Part shown: positions 17,846 to 26,811 of the stretch, in pieces
Position numbering within the stretch: the first letter of the stretch is position 1
Layout of the letters: each line of letters opens with the position of its first letter
Origin: CAUZIZ01 sp965219855
Lineage (GTDB): Bacteria; Acidobacteriota; UBA6911; RPQK01; JAJDTT01
Direction: 5' to 3'
DNA length: 64,000 bases
Assembly (NCBI GenBank): GCA_965219855.1
Contig: CBDCOR010000015.1
Coordinates: 186,001-250,000, forward strand
Program-made: the position numbers and the translations under genes
The notes under the pieces: generated by a model
What the model saw: the letters and a program-made list of their open reading frames with translations, nothing else
Databases searched by the model: none
What the model was told of the DNA's origin: nothing

Positions 17846-19285
17846 TCACAACCGATCCGACTTCAGGACCATGAGCTTTTCGATTTGCATGTCTCTCATG
17901 GTGTAGGGAATGCCCCCCACCGCCAGGCCCGATTCTCCCAGCCCGGCAAACGGCATCCAGTCGACGCGAAAGGCGCTGTGATCGTTGATCATGACCGCGG
18001 AGGCCCTTAGCTGCGAATAAGCGTGCATCGCCGTATCGATATCCTTTGTGAATACCGAGGCCTGAAAGGCCAGGGGAAGGGAGTTGGCTTGCCGGATGGC
18101 CTGGTCGATGTCGGTGTAGGAGTAGAGGCAGATTACGGGGCCGAAGATCTCCAGCTGGCTGACCTTGGCATCCGTCGGAGGATCCAGGAGTACCGTGCAC
18201 TCATAGCAGGAATCGGAGATTCGTTTGCCGCCCGTTAGAAGCCTTGCTCCCGCCTCGATCGCTTCCTCTACCCAGGCCTCCACTCGATTCGTTTCGGAAG
18301 GCCTGATAAGCGGGCCTACGTCCGTTTCGGCATCGGTGGGATCTCCCACCTTGAGCTGTTTCGCATGATCGGCAAGCCGGCTGCCAAGCTCACCAATCAG
18401 GGACTCGTGGGCTAAGACTCTTTGAACCGACACACATACCTGCCCCGCGTGATACAGACCTCCCTTGGCGAGTAAAGGCACTGCGTAGTCCAAATCCGCG
18501 TCGGGGGCGACGATCACCGGGGCGGCTCCTCCATGCTCGAGTGCGCATCGTGTTCCTGGGGAGAGCTTGGAGCGCAGCATCCAGCCCACCCTTGCGCTTC
18601 CGATAAACGAAAGGAAGCTGACTCGCGGATCGACGACCAGGGCCTCGGCTGCCTCCCTGTCCTTCGTGATCAATGCCTGACACCAGTCCTCGGGTAAGCC
18701 CGCCTCACGAAGAATCTGAACAAAGCGAAAACAGGATAGCGGTGTATCCTCCGCCGGTTTGACGATGACGGGACAGCCGACCGCGACGGCTGGTCCAACC
18801 TGATGAACGATCAGGTTCAGGGGATGGTTGAAGGCGCTAATCGCCACCACCACCCCGATCGGCTCCCGGCGGGTAAAGGCAACGCGCCCTTCCGAGGCGG
18901 CGTTCAAGTTCATCGGAATCTCGTCGCCACCTTCGGTACGCAGGAATTCGATACAGCTCTTGACCCCATCGATGGCCCGGGCCACCTCTACCTTGGAGTC
19001 GGTCAGAGGCTTGCCCCCCTCTCGAGCGGCCTCGATTGCTAACTCCGCGGCCCGCTGGCTCATGATGGCGGCGGTTCTGGACAGAATCGCAATCCGCTGA
19101 CTGGGCTTCAGCCAGCGTCTCCGGTCGCCGAAAAGACCGAAGGCGTTTGCATGAGCCTTCTCGATGGTCTCTCTGTCGGCGGCCGTGACAGTGGCGATGA
19201 CCGAGCCATCGTAGGGTGCCTTGACTTCAAGCGTGCCGCCGCCCGACGTCGCACCCGGTATCAGCATGGGAAAATGATCTACCAT
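17846..19285 (-). CDS. NAD(P)-dependent aldehyde dehydrogenase
   Basis: 479 residues, the usual family length. Visible landmarks: the cofactor-site segment VVVAISAFNHPLNLIVHQVG, VGCPVIVKPAEDTP, the general-base region LEHGGAAPVIV (Glu) and the nucleophile in GQVCVSVQR (Cys near residue 285). The C-terminal part has EIFGPVICLYSY and FAGLGESGLAVGG. EHGG in place of the common ELGG is seen in subgroups acting on small phosphonate, sulfonate or hydroxy aldehydes, but substrate cannot be read from sequence. GAAGGAAG lies before the ATG. It begins 31 bases after the ThDP enzyme, so it probably oxidises an aldehyde released by that enzyme (inference). Confidence 0.9.
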   Translation of the reverse strand: MVDHFPMLIPGATSGGGTLEVKAPYDGSVIATVTAADRETIEKAHANAFGLFGDRRRWLKPSQRIAILSRTAAIMSQRAAELAIEAAREGGKPLTDSKVEVARAIDGVKSCIEFLRTEGGDEIPMNLNAASEGRVAFTRREPIGVVVAISAFNHPLNLIVHQVGPAVAVGCPVIVKPAEDTPLSCFRFVQILREAGLPEDWCQALITKDREAAEALVVDPRVSFLSFIGSARVGWMLRSKLSPGTRCALEHGGAAPVIVAPDADLDYAVPLLAKGGLYHAGQVCVSVQRVLAHESLIGELGSRLADHAKQLKVGDPTDAETDVGPLIRPSETNRVEAWVEEAIEAGARLLTGGKRISDSCYECTVLLDPPTDAKVSQLEIFGPVICLYSYTDIDQAIRQANSLPLAFQASVFTKDIDTAMHAYSQLRASAVMINDHSAFRVDWMPFAGLGESGLAVGGIPYTMRDMQIEKLMVLKSDRL

Positions 19286-19316
19286 GGAGCTTCCTTCGCT
19301 CAGGTTTAATCGGGAA

Positions 19317-20975
19317 TCAGATGGAAACGCCGATGTTTCCCAACCTCTCGGTCAGGAGTTCGTTCTCGCGATAATCGATGGGGATCACCACCAGGGAAGG
19401 ACCTTCGGCTTCAAAGGAAGCTTCCAGGGTTGCCCTGAGGTTTCGGCTCTCATTGCACCTAAAGCCGTTCCAGCCGAAAGACTGGGCCAGCTGCATCCAG
19501 TCGGGATTCGTGAAACTCAGGTCGGTGTGACGGCCAAAGTGGGTCAGCTGCTTCCAAGCGATGAGGCCGTAGGCTTTGTCTTCCCAGACCACAACTACAA
19601 TATTGGAGTTCAACCTCTTGGCGGTTTCCATCTCCTGCACATTCATCAGGAACCCTGCATCACCACACACAGCCAGGACGCGACGGTCTGGGTGAACCAG
19701 GTTCGCTGCGATGGCACCGGGAAGGGCGAACCCCATCGAACAGAATCCGTTTGGGATCAGACAGGTATTCGGCTCATGGCATTGATAGTAGCGAGCGATC
19801 CACATCTTGTGTGCGCCCACGTCCGAGAGAAGCACATCGTGTGGGCCCATCACCTGACGTATATCCCAGAGGGCTTTTTGCGGCCGGATAGACCCTTCCG
19901 TGTCGTCGTCCCTGTGTGTCTCAAAATCCTGGTTCATGCTGGCCCGTGCCCGGCGGGTATGCCGATGATCGAATGCCAGATTCCCAGCGCCGTCGGCGTC
20001 GAAGCGCTCATTCAGCATCCACAAGGTATGCGCCAGGTCGCCGATGACTTCGGCATCGATGGGATAGTTCTCGTCGATCTCCGAGGGTATGAAATCGATG
20101 TGGACGATCTTTCGTGTGCCTTCTGAGTTCCACAGGCGTGGGTGATACTCCACCATGTCGTATCCCAGCGAGATCACGACGTCGGACTCTTCGATAGCGG
20201 CTTTGGGATAATCTCTGGACTGCAGGCCCACCGTATAGGCACAGGCTTCGTCGTCCATGTCCACGCAGCCCTTCGCCATGAAGGTGCTGACGACACCGAT
20301 CCCGGTCTTCTCGACGAATCTACGGAGCTGCTTGGTGGCGCGTCTGCGGATGGTCCCATTGCCCGCCAGAATGATGGGATGCTCGGCTTGCCGGATGATG
20401 TCCCATGCCTGGTTGACGATCTTGTCGGCGGGAACGGCGCGTCGAAATCTTCGCGACTCAATGGGCTCACTGGTCGCCTCCGACTGGGCGATATCCTCGG
20501 GCAGCTCGATGTGACAAGCCCCCGGCTTTTCGGTGCGGGCCAGACGGACCGCTTTCCTGACGATCTCAGGAATATTATTCGGATGAAGCACCGACTGGGC
20601 CCATTTGGTTACCGGACTGAACATGGCGACCACATCCATGACCTGATGCGATTCCTTGTGGAGCCTCTGCGAATCCCCCTGGCCGGTAAGCACCAGCATT
20701 GGGGCCCTGTCCATGTTGGCGTCGGCAACGCCTGTGATCAGGTTAGTCGCTCCCGGCCCCAGGGTGCCAAGGGCTCCGGCGGGATTGCCGGTGAGTCGCC
20801 CGTAAATCTCCGCCATGAACGAGGCCCCTTGCTCGTGTCGACAAAGGACGAAGCGGATCTGCTGCGATTGCTCCAAAGACATCATGAAGTCCGCATTCTC
20901 TTCTCCAGGAACTCCGAAGATGTACTCGATACCTTCTGTTTCAAGGCACTTGACGAACAAGTCCGACGCTTTCAT
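19317..20975 (-). CDS. ThDP-dependent acetolactate synthase-like (IlvB/AlsS) enzyme
   Basis: 552 residues. The N-terminal ThDP domain has GVPGEENADF, the catalytic Glu in RHEQGASFMAEIYGRLTG, and LGPGATNLITGVADANMDRA. The middle domain has PIILAGNGTIRRRAT. The C-terminal domain shows the ThDP-Mg motif GDAGFLMNVQEMETAKRLN followed by VVVVVWEDKAYGLI. Overall closest in style to catabolic AlsS-type synthases, with no regulatory-subunit gene nearby. Its operon partners (a flavin disulfide reductase, aldehyde dehydrogenase and small protein) do not fit branched-chain amino acid synthesis. A 2-oxoacid decarboxylase/carboligase in a catabolic pathway is more likely; the substrate is not decided. Confidence 0.85.
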   Translation of the reverse strand: MKASDLFVKCLETEGIEYIFGVPGEENADFMMSLEQSQQIRFVLCRHEQGASFMAEIYGRLTGNPAGALGTLGPGATNLITGVADANMDRAPMLVLTGQGDSQRLHKESHQVMDVVAMFSPVTKWAQSVLHPNNIPEIVRKAVRLARTEKPGACHIELPEDIAQSEATSEPIESRRFRRAVPADKIVNQAWDIIRQAEHPIILAGNGTIRRRATKQLRRFVEKTGIGVVSTFMAKGCVDMDDEACAYTVGLQSRDYPKAAIEESDVVISLGYDMVEYHPRLWNSEGTRKIVHIDFIPSEIDENYPIDAEVIGDLAHTLWMLNERFDADGAGNLAFDHRHTRRARASMNQDFETHRDDDTEGSIRPQKALWDIRQVMGPHDVLLSDVGAHKMWIARYYQCHEPNTCLIPNGFCSMGFALPGAIAANLVHPDRRVLAVCGDAGFLMNVQEMETAKRLNSNIVVVVWEDKAYGLIAWKQLTHFGRHTDLSFTNPDWMQLAQSFGWNGFRCNESRNLRATLEASFEAEGPSLVVIPIDYRENELLTERLGNIGVSI

Positions 20976-21029
20976 CTAACCTCCTCTTTTCTCAGCCCTA
21001 GCGAATAGCACAACGATGCACCTCGCAAA

Positions 21030-22838
21030 CTAGCGTCGCAGCGCCATGAGGTGGTCGAAGATACTTCTGACCGTTGGTGTTAGGCGCGCCCGGTTGTAGG
21101 CATCGCCACACTGCCGAATTGCCTCGGCCACAGTGGGATAGGGATGGATGACGCTGGCCAGCTTGCTTAATCCCATCCCACTCTGCATGGCCACCGTGAT
21201 TTCGCTGATCATGTCGCCGGCGTGACTGCTGACAATGGTTGCGCCCACAATCTCGTCCGTGCCTTTCTTGACATGGATCTTGACAAAGCCGTCGCCCTCG
21301 CCATCCACAATCGCGCGATCCACGTCGGAAAATTCTCGGGTGAAGGTGGCGTACGCTATGTTGCGATCCTCCAGGTCTTTTTCATATAGCCCGACATGGG
21401 CCACTTCGGGTTCAGTATAGGTGGCCCAGGGAATAAGCAAATTGGAGACTTTGTCGCGGCCGAAAAACAGTGCATTGCGGATTGACCAGTCGCGCCATGA
21501 AATCGGCCATATGAGTAAACTGATACTTGCTCGCCACGTCGCCCACGGCATACACATTCGGGTTGGTGGTTTGGAGCCGGTCGTTGACCTCTATGCCCAT
21601 AGGATTGTCATAGGCCACCCCCGCGGCATCGAGGCTTCCACCAGTTGGGCCGCATCTGGATCTTCTCGGGGAAGAATTTTGGTGTCGCGGACGAGGACCG
21701 TGACCTGCGATCCAAGACGCTGGAACGCCTGGGCCATTTCCAATCCAATCGGTCCGGCACCGATGACGCCAAGACGGGGCGGTAGCTCCGTCAGGTTAAA
21801 GAGCGTGGAATTGGTCAGGTAGGGTGCTTCGGCGAGGCCCGGAATGGGAGGAATCGCAGCTGTGCCGCCCGTCGCGATAACGGCTTTGGCAAATCTGAGA
21901 GTCTGCCCGTTCACCTCAATCGTGTCGGACCCCGTGAAGGTCCCTTTGCCCAGAAACACATCCACGCCGACTTCCTCAGTGAACCGCTTGGCCGAGTCAT
22001 GGTGAGAAATCTCCGCCCGCAGACGGCGCAAGCGTGCCATGACGGAGCCAAAGTCAACCGAGACGGCGCCATCGATTCTAATGCCGACTTCGGCAGCATT
22101 GCGCACTGCTGCAGCAGCTTTTGCACATCTCAGCAGGGCCTTGGAGGGTACGCAGCCGACGTTGCTGCAATCGCCACCGAGCAAGTGTGCCTCGATCAGA
22201 GCGACCTTGGCTCCGACACCGGCTGACCCGGCCGCGGATACCAACCCGCCCGGTCCTGCCCCGATCACCACCAGGTTGTAGGCAGATTTGGGAGCCGGAC
22301 TGACCCACGATTTCGGACGTACGTTATCGAGTAGCTCGATATTGTGTTCATCCAGGGGGGACACCCCGGATGCCCCAAGATCAACTTGAGGAAATTGAGC
22401 CAGGGAAGGGTCACGTTCCGGTAGGTCAGGTTGCAACGAGGTGGTGTCGCTGGCATCCGTGGTGAGCGGCGAGATGAAGTCTGACCAGCTCACGCGGCTG
22501 CCATCGGGCTTGAGCTCCGTGGTGCCGTGATCTTCGTCCGACGCGAAGCGGTAGAATAGATACTCACTCTTGAAGGGGTGGGCATGCTGCACATGATGAA
22601 ACACCCCGGCGCTCAGAAGCAGGTTGCCGATGCGTACGGCATCTGCTTCATCGCCGGCGATGTTCTCGTCGACAAGGGTCTTCACCGCCTCGCTTCCCAC
22701 AAAGCATTTCGCATACCTTCGCGCTGGAAATCCATGCCGGCGGTCTTGGATATCCAGAACCCCCTTAACCTGGGCAGACAGCGTTTCGAGATCCTTGGGT
22801 TCTAACGATGCCTCAAGCTCGGTCTGTTCTTTCGCCAG
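21030..22838 (-). pseudogene. DEP-domain-fused pyridine nucleotide-disulfide oxidoreductase (MerA/Lpd-like), broken
   Basis: The N-terminal ~90 residues form a DEP-like domain (KCFVGSEAVKTLVDE, LLLSAGVFHHVQHAHPF, YLFYRFAS). The flavoprotein follows: VVIGAGPGGLVSAAGSAG, the redox motif GGDCSNVGCVPSKALLR, and the NAD fold GVIGAGPIGLEMAQAF. After DPDAAQLVEASM near 21635 about 80 residues expected in this family are missing and the frame changes, giving VAYDNPMGIEVNDRLQ and VYAVGDVASKYQFTHMADF. A second, single-base frameshift near 21481 then gives NALFFGRDKVSNLLIPW and the dimer interface HVKKGTDEIVGATIV. No ATG heads the frame; CTG at 22836-22838, seven bases after GGGGAG, or a lost ATG are the options. 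It heads the IlvB/ALDH operon. Confidence 0.8.
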
Positions 22839-22898
22839 GATGACTCTCCCCTACCCCCCAAAGGCGCCCTGGCACGATGTGCCTGCTCCTTGGGTACA

Positions 22899-23024
22899 TC
22901 AGCCTCTGTTCTTAAATCGTTCCCCACGGCCCAAGACCGGATTCAAATCGAGAGAGACAAAGACCGCAACCGCTAGACTTGCTCCCAGTATAAGACTCTT
23001 TCCGTATCGCCGTTTTTCTTTCAT
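22899..23024 (-). CDS. 41-residue membrane or exported peptide (possible truncated gene)
   Basis: ATG at 23022-23024, preceded by GAGG, opens a frame of 41 codons: a basic start (MKEKRRYGK), a hydrophobic stretch (SLILGASLAVAVFVSLDL) and a charged tail (GRGERFKNRG). This is a good signal-anchor shape. It sits between the RIT element and the flavoprotein operon. It could be a real small protein or the 5' end of a secreted protein whose remainder was lost. Confidence 0.35.
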   Translation of the reverse strand: MKEKRRYGKSLILGASLAVAVFVSLDLNPVLGRGERFKNRG

Positions 23025-23049
23025 TACCGACCTCACCGACCTCATCACA

Positions 23050-23069
23050 TTATGTGGAGCTCCACATAA
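23050..23069. repeat. 20-bp perfect palindrome next to the RIT element
   Basis: TTATGTGGAGCTCCACATAA is its own reverse complement. Its half-site ATGTGGAGC also occurs inside both ends of the RIT element (AATGTGGAGCGG), only four bases away on the left side. It looks like a fused pair of recombinase half-sites or an insertion-target feature. Confidence 0.6.
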
Positions 23070-23073
23070 CTGG

Positions 23074-23105
23074 ATTCATGTTAAGACATCAGAAATGTGG
23101 AGCGG
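23074..23105. repeat. RIT left terminal inverted repeat
   Basis: 32 bp matching 26520-26551 in inverted orientation with one mismatch (A versus T in the middle). It ends in AATGTGGAGCGG, the core shared with the adjacent palindrome. Confidence 0.85.
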
Positions 23106-23168
23106 ACCTCGCAAAGACAGGTTTCGCCAGGGTTGAACCGGGCCGACTCCACATTACTTTCGCCGAAC

Positions 23169-24182
23169 TCAGAGGGCTTCCAGCCAGTCCAGAATCGATT
23201 TGTCTTTACGCCAAGGAAGCGGGCTGTCACGACCGAGGGGTCGAGCGCGAGCCAGGGCCTGGCGCTTCATTTCCAAGTCGACGGTGGCGTACTTGTTGGT
23301 GGTGTTGACACTGGCATGACCCAGCCATTGAGCAATGGTCGAGAGATCGACACCGGCTTTCAGCAGATGAACCGCGGTGCTGTGTCTCAGACTGTGAGGG
23401 TGCAACCTCTTGCGAACCAGAGTGGGAGCCTGAGCCTGGGCTCGGGTGAGGTATTTGTTGAGGATATAGCGGACGCCGAAACGGGTTAGCGGCTCCCCAC
23501 GGTAGTTGAGAAAGACCGGCCTCTCCGAGGCAGGATCGAGAAGTTGTTCCCTGCACAGGGACCGAAGGATCTGGGCGGTTTGCGGCCAGATGGGACAAAA
23601 GCGCTCCTTTCTTCCCTTGCCGAATAAGCGCACTTGGAAAGGTTTCGTCAGCTGCAGGTCGCGAGCCCGAAGATCGAGGATTTCCTGGACACGGGCACCG
23701 GTATTGAACAGGGTTGCCAACAGAGCGTAGTCTCTCTGGCCTTGAGCTGACGAACGGTCGACCGTCGAGAGCACAGCCTGGAGTTCCTCGTATTCCAGGT
23801 ACTCGATCCTGGGCGTTGAGGTGCGCTTGAACGGAATCCCCAGAATCCTCTGCGCCTGCTCGAGACGATCGGGGTGATGAGCGCCCACGTAACGGAAGAA
23901 CGTGTGAATAGCCGAAAGCCGGACATTGCGGGTAGCCACGCTGTTGCCACGCTCTTGTTCAAGATGGCTCAGGAAGGCCATCACCACGGCTGGATCGATC
24001 CAATCGAGCTCCAAAGAGACGACCGGAACCTGCCGAGAAGCGCTGACGAAACGCAGGAGCAAGAGCAAGCTGTCCCGGTAGCTGGCAATGGAGTGAGAAC
24101 TCATCCCTCGGAGGCGGGTCAGATAATCGGCGAAAAACCCATGCAGCGCCACAGCGAGCTGGTTCGGTAGGCGTTTTTTCAT
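23169..24182 (-). CDS. tyrosine recombinase, third gene of the RIT trio
   Basis: 337 residues from the ATG at 24180-24182, which overlaps the previous stop as ATGA; a start 42 bases upstream is possible but less likely. The N-terminal SAM-like domain (LTRLRGMSSHSIASYRDSL) is followed by the catalytic domain with Arg in NTGARVQEILDLRARDL, the HxxR box HPHSLRHSTAVHLLKAG, LGHAS, and the nucleophile Tyr in NTTNKYATVD. All active-site residues are present. The trio is thought to act together in moving the element; individual roles are not established. Confidence 0.9.
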   Translation of the reverse strand: MKKRLPNQLAVALHGFFADYLTRLRGMSSHSIASYRDSLLLLLRFVSASRQVPVVSLELDWIDPAVVMAFLSHLEQERGNSVATRNVRLSAIHTFFRYVGAHHPDRLEQAQRILGIPFKRTSTPRIEYLEYEELQAVLSTVDRSSAQGQRDYALLATLFNTGARVQEILDLRARDLQLTKPFQVRLFGKGRKERFCPIWPQTAQILRSLCREQLLDPASERPVFLNYRGEPLTRFGVRYILNKYLTRAQAQAPTLVRKRLHPHSLRHSTAVHLLKAGVDLSTIAQWLGHASVNTTNKYATVDLEMKRQALARARPLGRDSPLPWRKDKSILDWLEAL

Positions 24183-25171
24183 GAGGGAATCCTTTCCACT
24201 GAGGGGGTGATGAGCTGGCCACAACTTTGGGCGAATCGGTCACTGGCGAGGGTCCGAAGCGGTTCGATCAGAGGCAGATAATATTGCGTGGAAGCGATCG
24301 AGACGTGGCCCATGTAGGCGGCCAGTCCGGGCAACCGGGTTCCCACGTCGATACCGGCGCGATACCAGCGCAGCAGGGCGTTAACGGCGAAACTGTGACG
24401 AAAATCGTGCACCCGCGGCAAGCGGCCATCGGGTTTGCGGATCTGCGCCAGTCGGAGCAGTGTTCCGATCCCGTCGCTCAGACCCGTACCGGTGTAATGG
24501 CGCCAGCCTTGCCGGCTGCGATTGCAAAGTAGGGGGGACAGATTGACTGGGGACACGGAGCAGCTTCGGAGCTTCAAGTACTCCTCGATCTCCGCCGCCA
24601 CGTCCTGGGGCAGGGGAAGAAGGCGCGACTTGTGGAACTTGGAAGCACGAATGCTCAAGACATCCTGTTCGCCGTCGTAGTCGTCCAGTGTCAGCCGTAG
24701 GAGTTCCCCTCGACGCAAGCCGGTCGTGTACAGCAGCACGATAGCTAGGCGAAAGATTCGAGGGCGCAGGGGAGAGTTGGCAGAAGGCCTCAGCAGGGAG
24801 GTTTTGCTCAATAACCGTGCAATCTCCGCCTCGGAAAAGATGTAAGGCCGTACCCTTTGGTGGTTGCTCGGAAAGAGCAGCGGGTCTGGTATGAAGCAAT
24901 CCGGTTGCTCCCGACGCTGGTACAAGCAGCAGTTGCGTACGATCCGCATTCGGCTTCTGAGAACTCCCGAACAGAGATGCTGCTGGGAGTGGCACCAGGC
25001 CGCGAAACTGCCCGCATCGAGATCGGCTGCACCCGAGGTGTTGAGGAATCGGTCCAGGGAGTGCAAGACATGTGTTTCCACATCATAGCGCCGTCCCAAT
25101 GCCTGCTTGAGCTCAAGATAGCGAAGAATGACGGGTCCCAAGGGAGAGGAAAAAGAAAGGCTTGCCATCAT
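24179..25171 (-). CDS. tyrosine recombinase, second gene of the RIT trio
   Basis: 330 residues. It starts with ATG ATG at 25171, overlapping the preceding stop by 4 bases. Catalytic residues are visible: Arg in TTGLRRGELLRLTLDDYD, the box VHDFRHSFAVNALL, MGHVS, and Tyr in ASTQYYLPL. Between the HxxR box and the second His it has the longer RAGIDVGTRLPGLAAY spacing typical of the middle member of RIT trios. Intact. Confidence 0.9.
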   Translation of the reverse strand: MMASLSFSSPLGPVILRYLELKQALGRRYDVETHVLHSLDRFLNTSGAADLDAGSFAAWCHSQQHLCSGVLRSRMRIVRNCCLYQRREQPDCFIPDPLLFPSNHQRVRPYIFSEAEIARLLSKTSLLRPSANSPLRPRIFRLAIVLLYTTGLRRGELLRLTLDDYDGEQDVLSIRASKFHKSRLLPLPQDVAAEIEEYLKLRSCSVSPVNLSPLLCNRSRQGWRHYTGTGLSDGIGTLLRLAQIRKPDGRLPRVHDFRHSFAVNALLRWYRAGIDVGTRLPGLAAYMGHVSIASTQYYLPLIEPLRTLASDRFAQSCGQLITPSVERIPS

Positions 25172-26349
25172 GATCGGACCTCCCCCTGCGCAAAGCGCGG
25201 CAGCGCCAGAGCTACCTGCCGTAGATCTTCCGTGGCCAGACGTAGGTAGACGTCGGTGCTTTCGGCGTTTCGGTGACCGAGCAGGTCCCCGATGCTTTTC
25301 AAGGAAGTGCCGCGCTGAAGTAGATGGATCGCGTAGGAATGCCGCAGACAGTGGTCACCTTGAAAAGGAATGGAAAGTCCGCTGAGGCGAGCGCAACGTT
25401 GAAAAGCCTCTACGACCGCTGTGGGCTTGAGAGGACCTGCTGGAGCCCGCACCCGAAGGAAGAGTTGGCGGTGAGAGGAGACTGGACGGGCCCGCTTCAG
25501 ATAGCGAAAGAGCACACTGGCGGCGCCATCGGTCAAGGGTAGAGTCAGAGCGGCTGAGGTCTTGAGCTGCCGGACTCGCAGAATCTGGCCTCGCCAGTCG
25601 ATGTCGTCCAAAGTTAAGGCCACGATCTCGCTGTTTCTCAGACCATACGTCGCCATTAAGAAAAAGATGGCGTAGTCTCTCAAGCCCATTGGGCTGGTTT
25701 GATCAACGGACTGAAGAAGGCCTTGAACGGTCTCCCAGGGTAGGAATCGGGGAAGGCTTTCCAAGCGATAGCAACGTGGCGTGTCGATCTGCTCCTCCAG
25801 CCCCGGCGGCAGGGTTCCCTGAACGACGAGAAACCGGAGCCAACCTCGAAGCGCTGCCACCACGTGTTGCAGTGTCGCGCGACTGACTCGTTGGCTGGTT
25901 ACCTGGAGGAACCTTTCGATCTGCCCAATGCACAGGGAGGTGAGTCGTTCGGGTCGAGCCCCATAGTCGAGAAACGTGAGAAACTCCCGGACAGTTCGTT
26001 GGTGAGAGTTGAGGGTAGAGGCCCCGAAACCCCGGACCTCGGTCAAGTACTCGAGGTAGGCGTGCAGCAGGCGGTCTATCCGACTGGGTCTCGGCGACTG
26101 AGTCGGCCGGAGGAGGCCACGCGTTTGAAGAAAGCGTCCCAACACTCGCACGGTGCCGGCTTCGGTAGGTCGGCAACGATGGAAGGCCTTCCAGCAACCG
26201 TCCAGATCCTGCTGGCTCAGTTCGTCTACCGTGTGGAGTTCCCGTAGCGAGAAATAGCGGTCCACGCGACTCAGGGTCCAGAACATCAGTCGGCGGGTGT
26301 TCCAGGTGTAACCCTGCCCTTCGAGCCACGTTGCCCACTCCTCCGCCAC
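25168..26349 (-). CDS. tyrosine recombinase, first gene of the RIT trio (N-terminus cut by an in-frame stop)
   Basis: The open frame shown begins at GTG (26347-26349) and gives 393 residues with a complete active site: Arg in TYGLRNSEIVALTLDDID, DHCLRHSYAIHLLQRG, LLGHRN and Tyr in STDVYLRLA. Relatives usually begin earlier. In the same frame, an ATG at 26410-26412 with GGAGG upstream encodes MLSQLFPKAFKKFLSLPLF, the expected start of this subfamily, but a TGA at 26353-26355 follows where a Gly codon (GGA) is expected. So the gene has a one-base nonsense change and can only work by restarting at GTG or by readthrough. Confidence 0.82.
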   Translation of the reverse strand: MAEEWATWLEGQGYTWNTRRLMFWTLSRVDRYFSLRELHTVDELSQQDLDGCWKAFHRCRPTEAGTVRVLGRFLQTRGLLRPTQSPRPSRIDRLLHAYLEYLTEVRGFGASTLNSHQRTVREFLTFLDYGARPERLTSLCIGQIERFLQVTSQRVSRATLQHVVAALRGWLRFLVVQGTLPPGLEEQIDTPRCYRLESLPRFLPWETVQGLLQSVDQTSPMGLRDYAIFFLMATYGLRNSEIVALTLDDIDWRGQILRVRQLKTSAALTLPLTDGAASVLFRYLKRARPVSSHRQLFLRVRAPAGPLKPTAVVEAFQRCARLSGLSIPFQGDHCLRHSYAIHLLQRGTSLKSIGDLLGHRNAESTDVYLRLATEDLRQVALALPRFAQGEVRS

Positions 26350-26519
26350 GGGTCAAAACAAGGGGAGTGACAGAAACTTCTTGAAAGCTTTCGGAAAAAG
26401 TTGACTCAGCATCGGAACCTCCAGGTTGGGAGTACCGGAAATGGCACCAACTCCGATGCTATTGGAAAAATGTGCAGCCGAGAGCAGCAAAACGCTTTGA
26501 ATACAGCGCCTTACTCCAA

Positions 26520-26551
26520 CCGCTCCACATTACTGATGTCTTAACATGAAT
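26520..26551. repeat. RIT right terminal inverted repeat
   Basis: Reverse complement of 23074-23105 apart from one base. It lies about 110 bases before the probable original start of the first recombinase, so it may also carry that operon's promoter. Confidence 0.85.
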
Positions 26552-26811
26552 TAAGTAGTAGAAGGTCCGATTCTTCTTCGGATCAGTCTTGTCGAGAGAA
26601 TGGTGCCACGAGAGGTCGATCTGTTACAGGCGCCGCCGAAAAAGGGGGGCGAAGTCTTTTGAAAGCGAGAAATGAGCATTGTTCAAGAATACCAACGAGG
26701 TCAATCTCCAACGGGATTGCGTCTGCCAGCCCAGTGGGGCCACCAGCCGATGCTGGATCATTCCAGGAAAAAACGGTTTCCTCCAGGGCAGGTACGACCG
26801 ATTCATGGAAG

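Larger units (their letters stand above)
23074..26551 (-). mobile_element. RIT element (recombinase in trio)
   Basis: Three tyrosine recombinase genes on one strand, joined by 4-base ATGA overlaps, lie between inverted ends of 32 bp: ATTCATGTTAAGACATCAGA... at 23074-23105 and its reverse complement at 26520-26551, differing at one base. This is the known architecture of RIT elements. Partial internal copies of the end core (CTCCACATTACT) occur near 23147. No target-site duplication was recognised. The copy may be partly disabled: the first gene carries an in-frame stop (see the first recombinase). Confidence 0.9.

Noticed and set aside
23169..26349. XerC/XerD chromosome dimer resolution genes or integron integrases
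   Set aside because: Three coupled genes inside matched inverted ends fit a RIT element instead.
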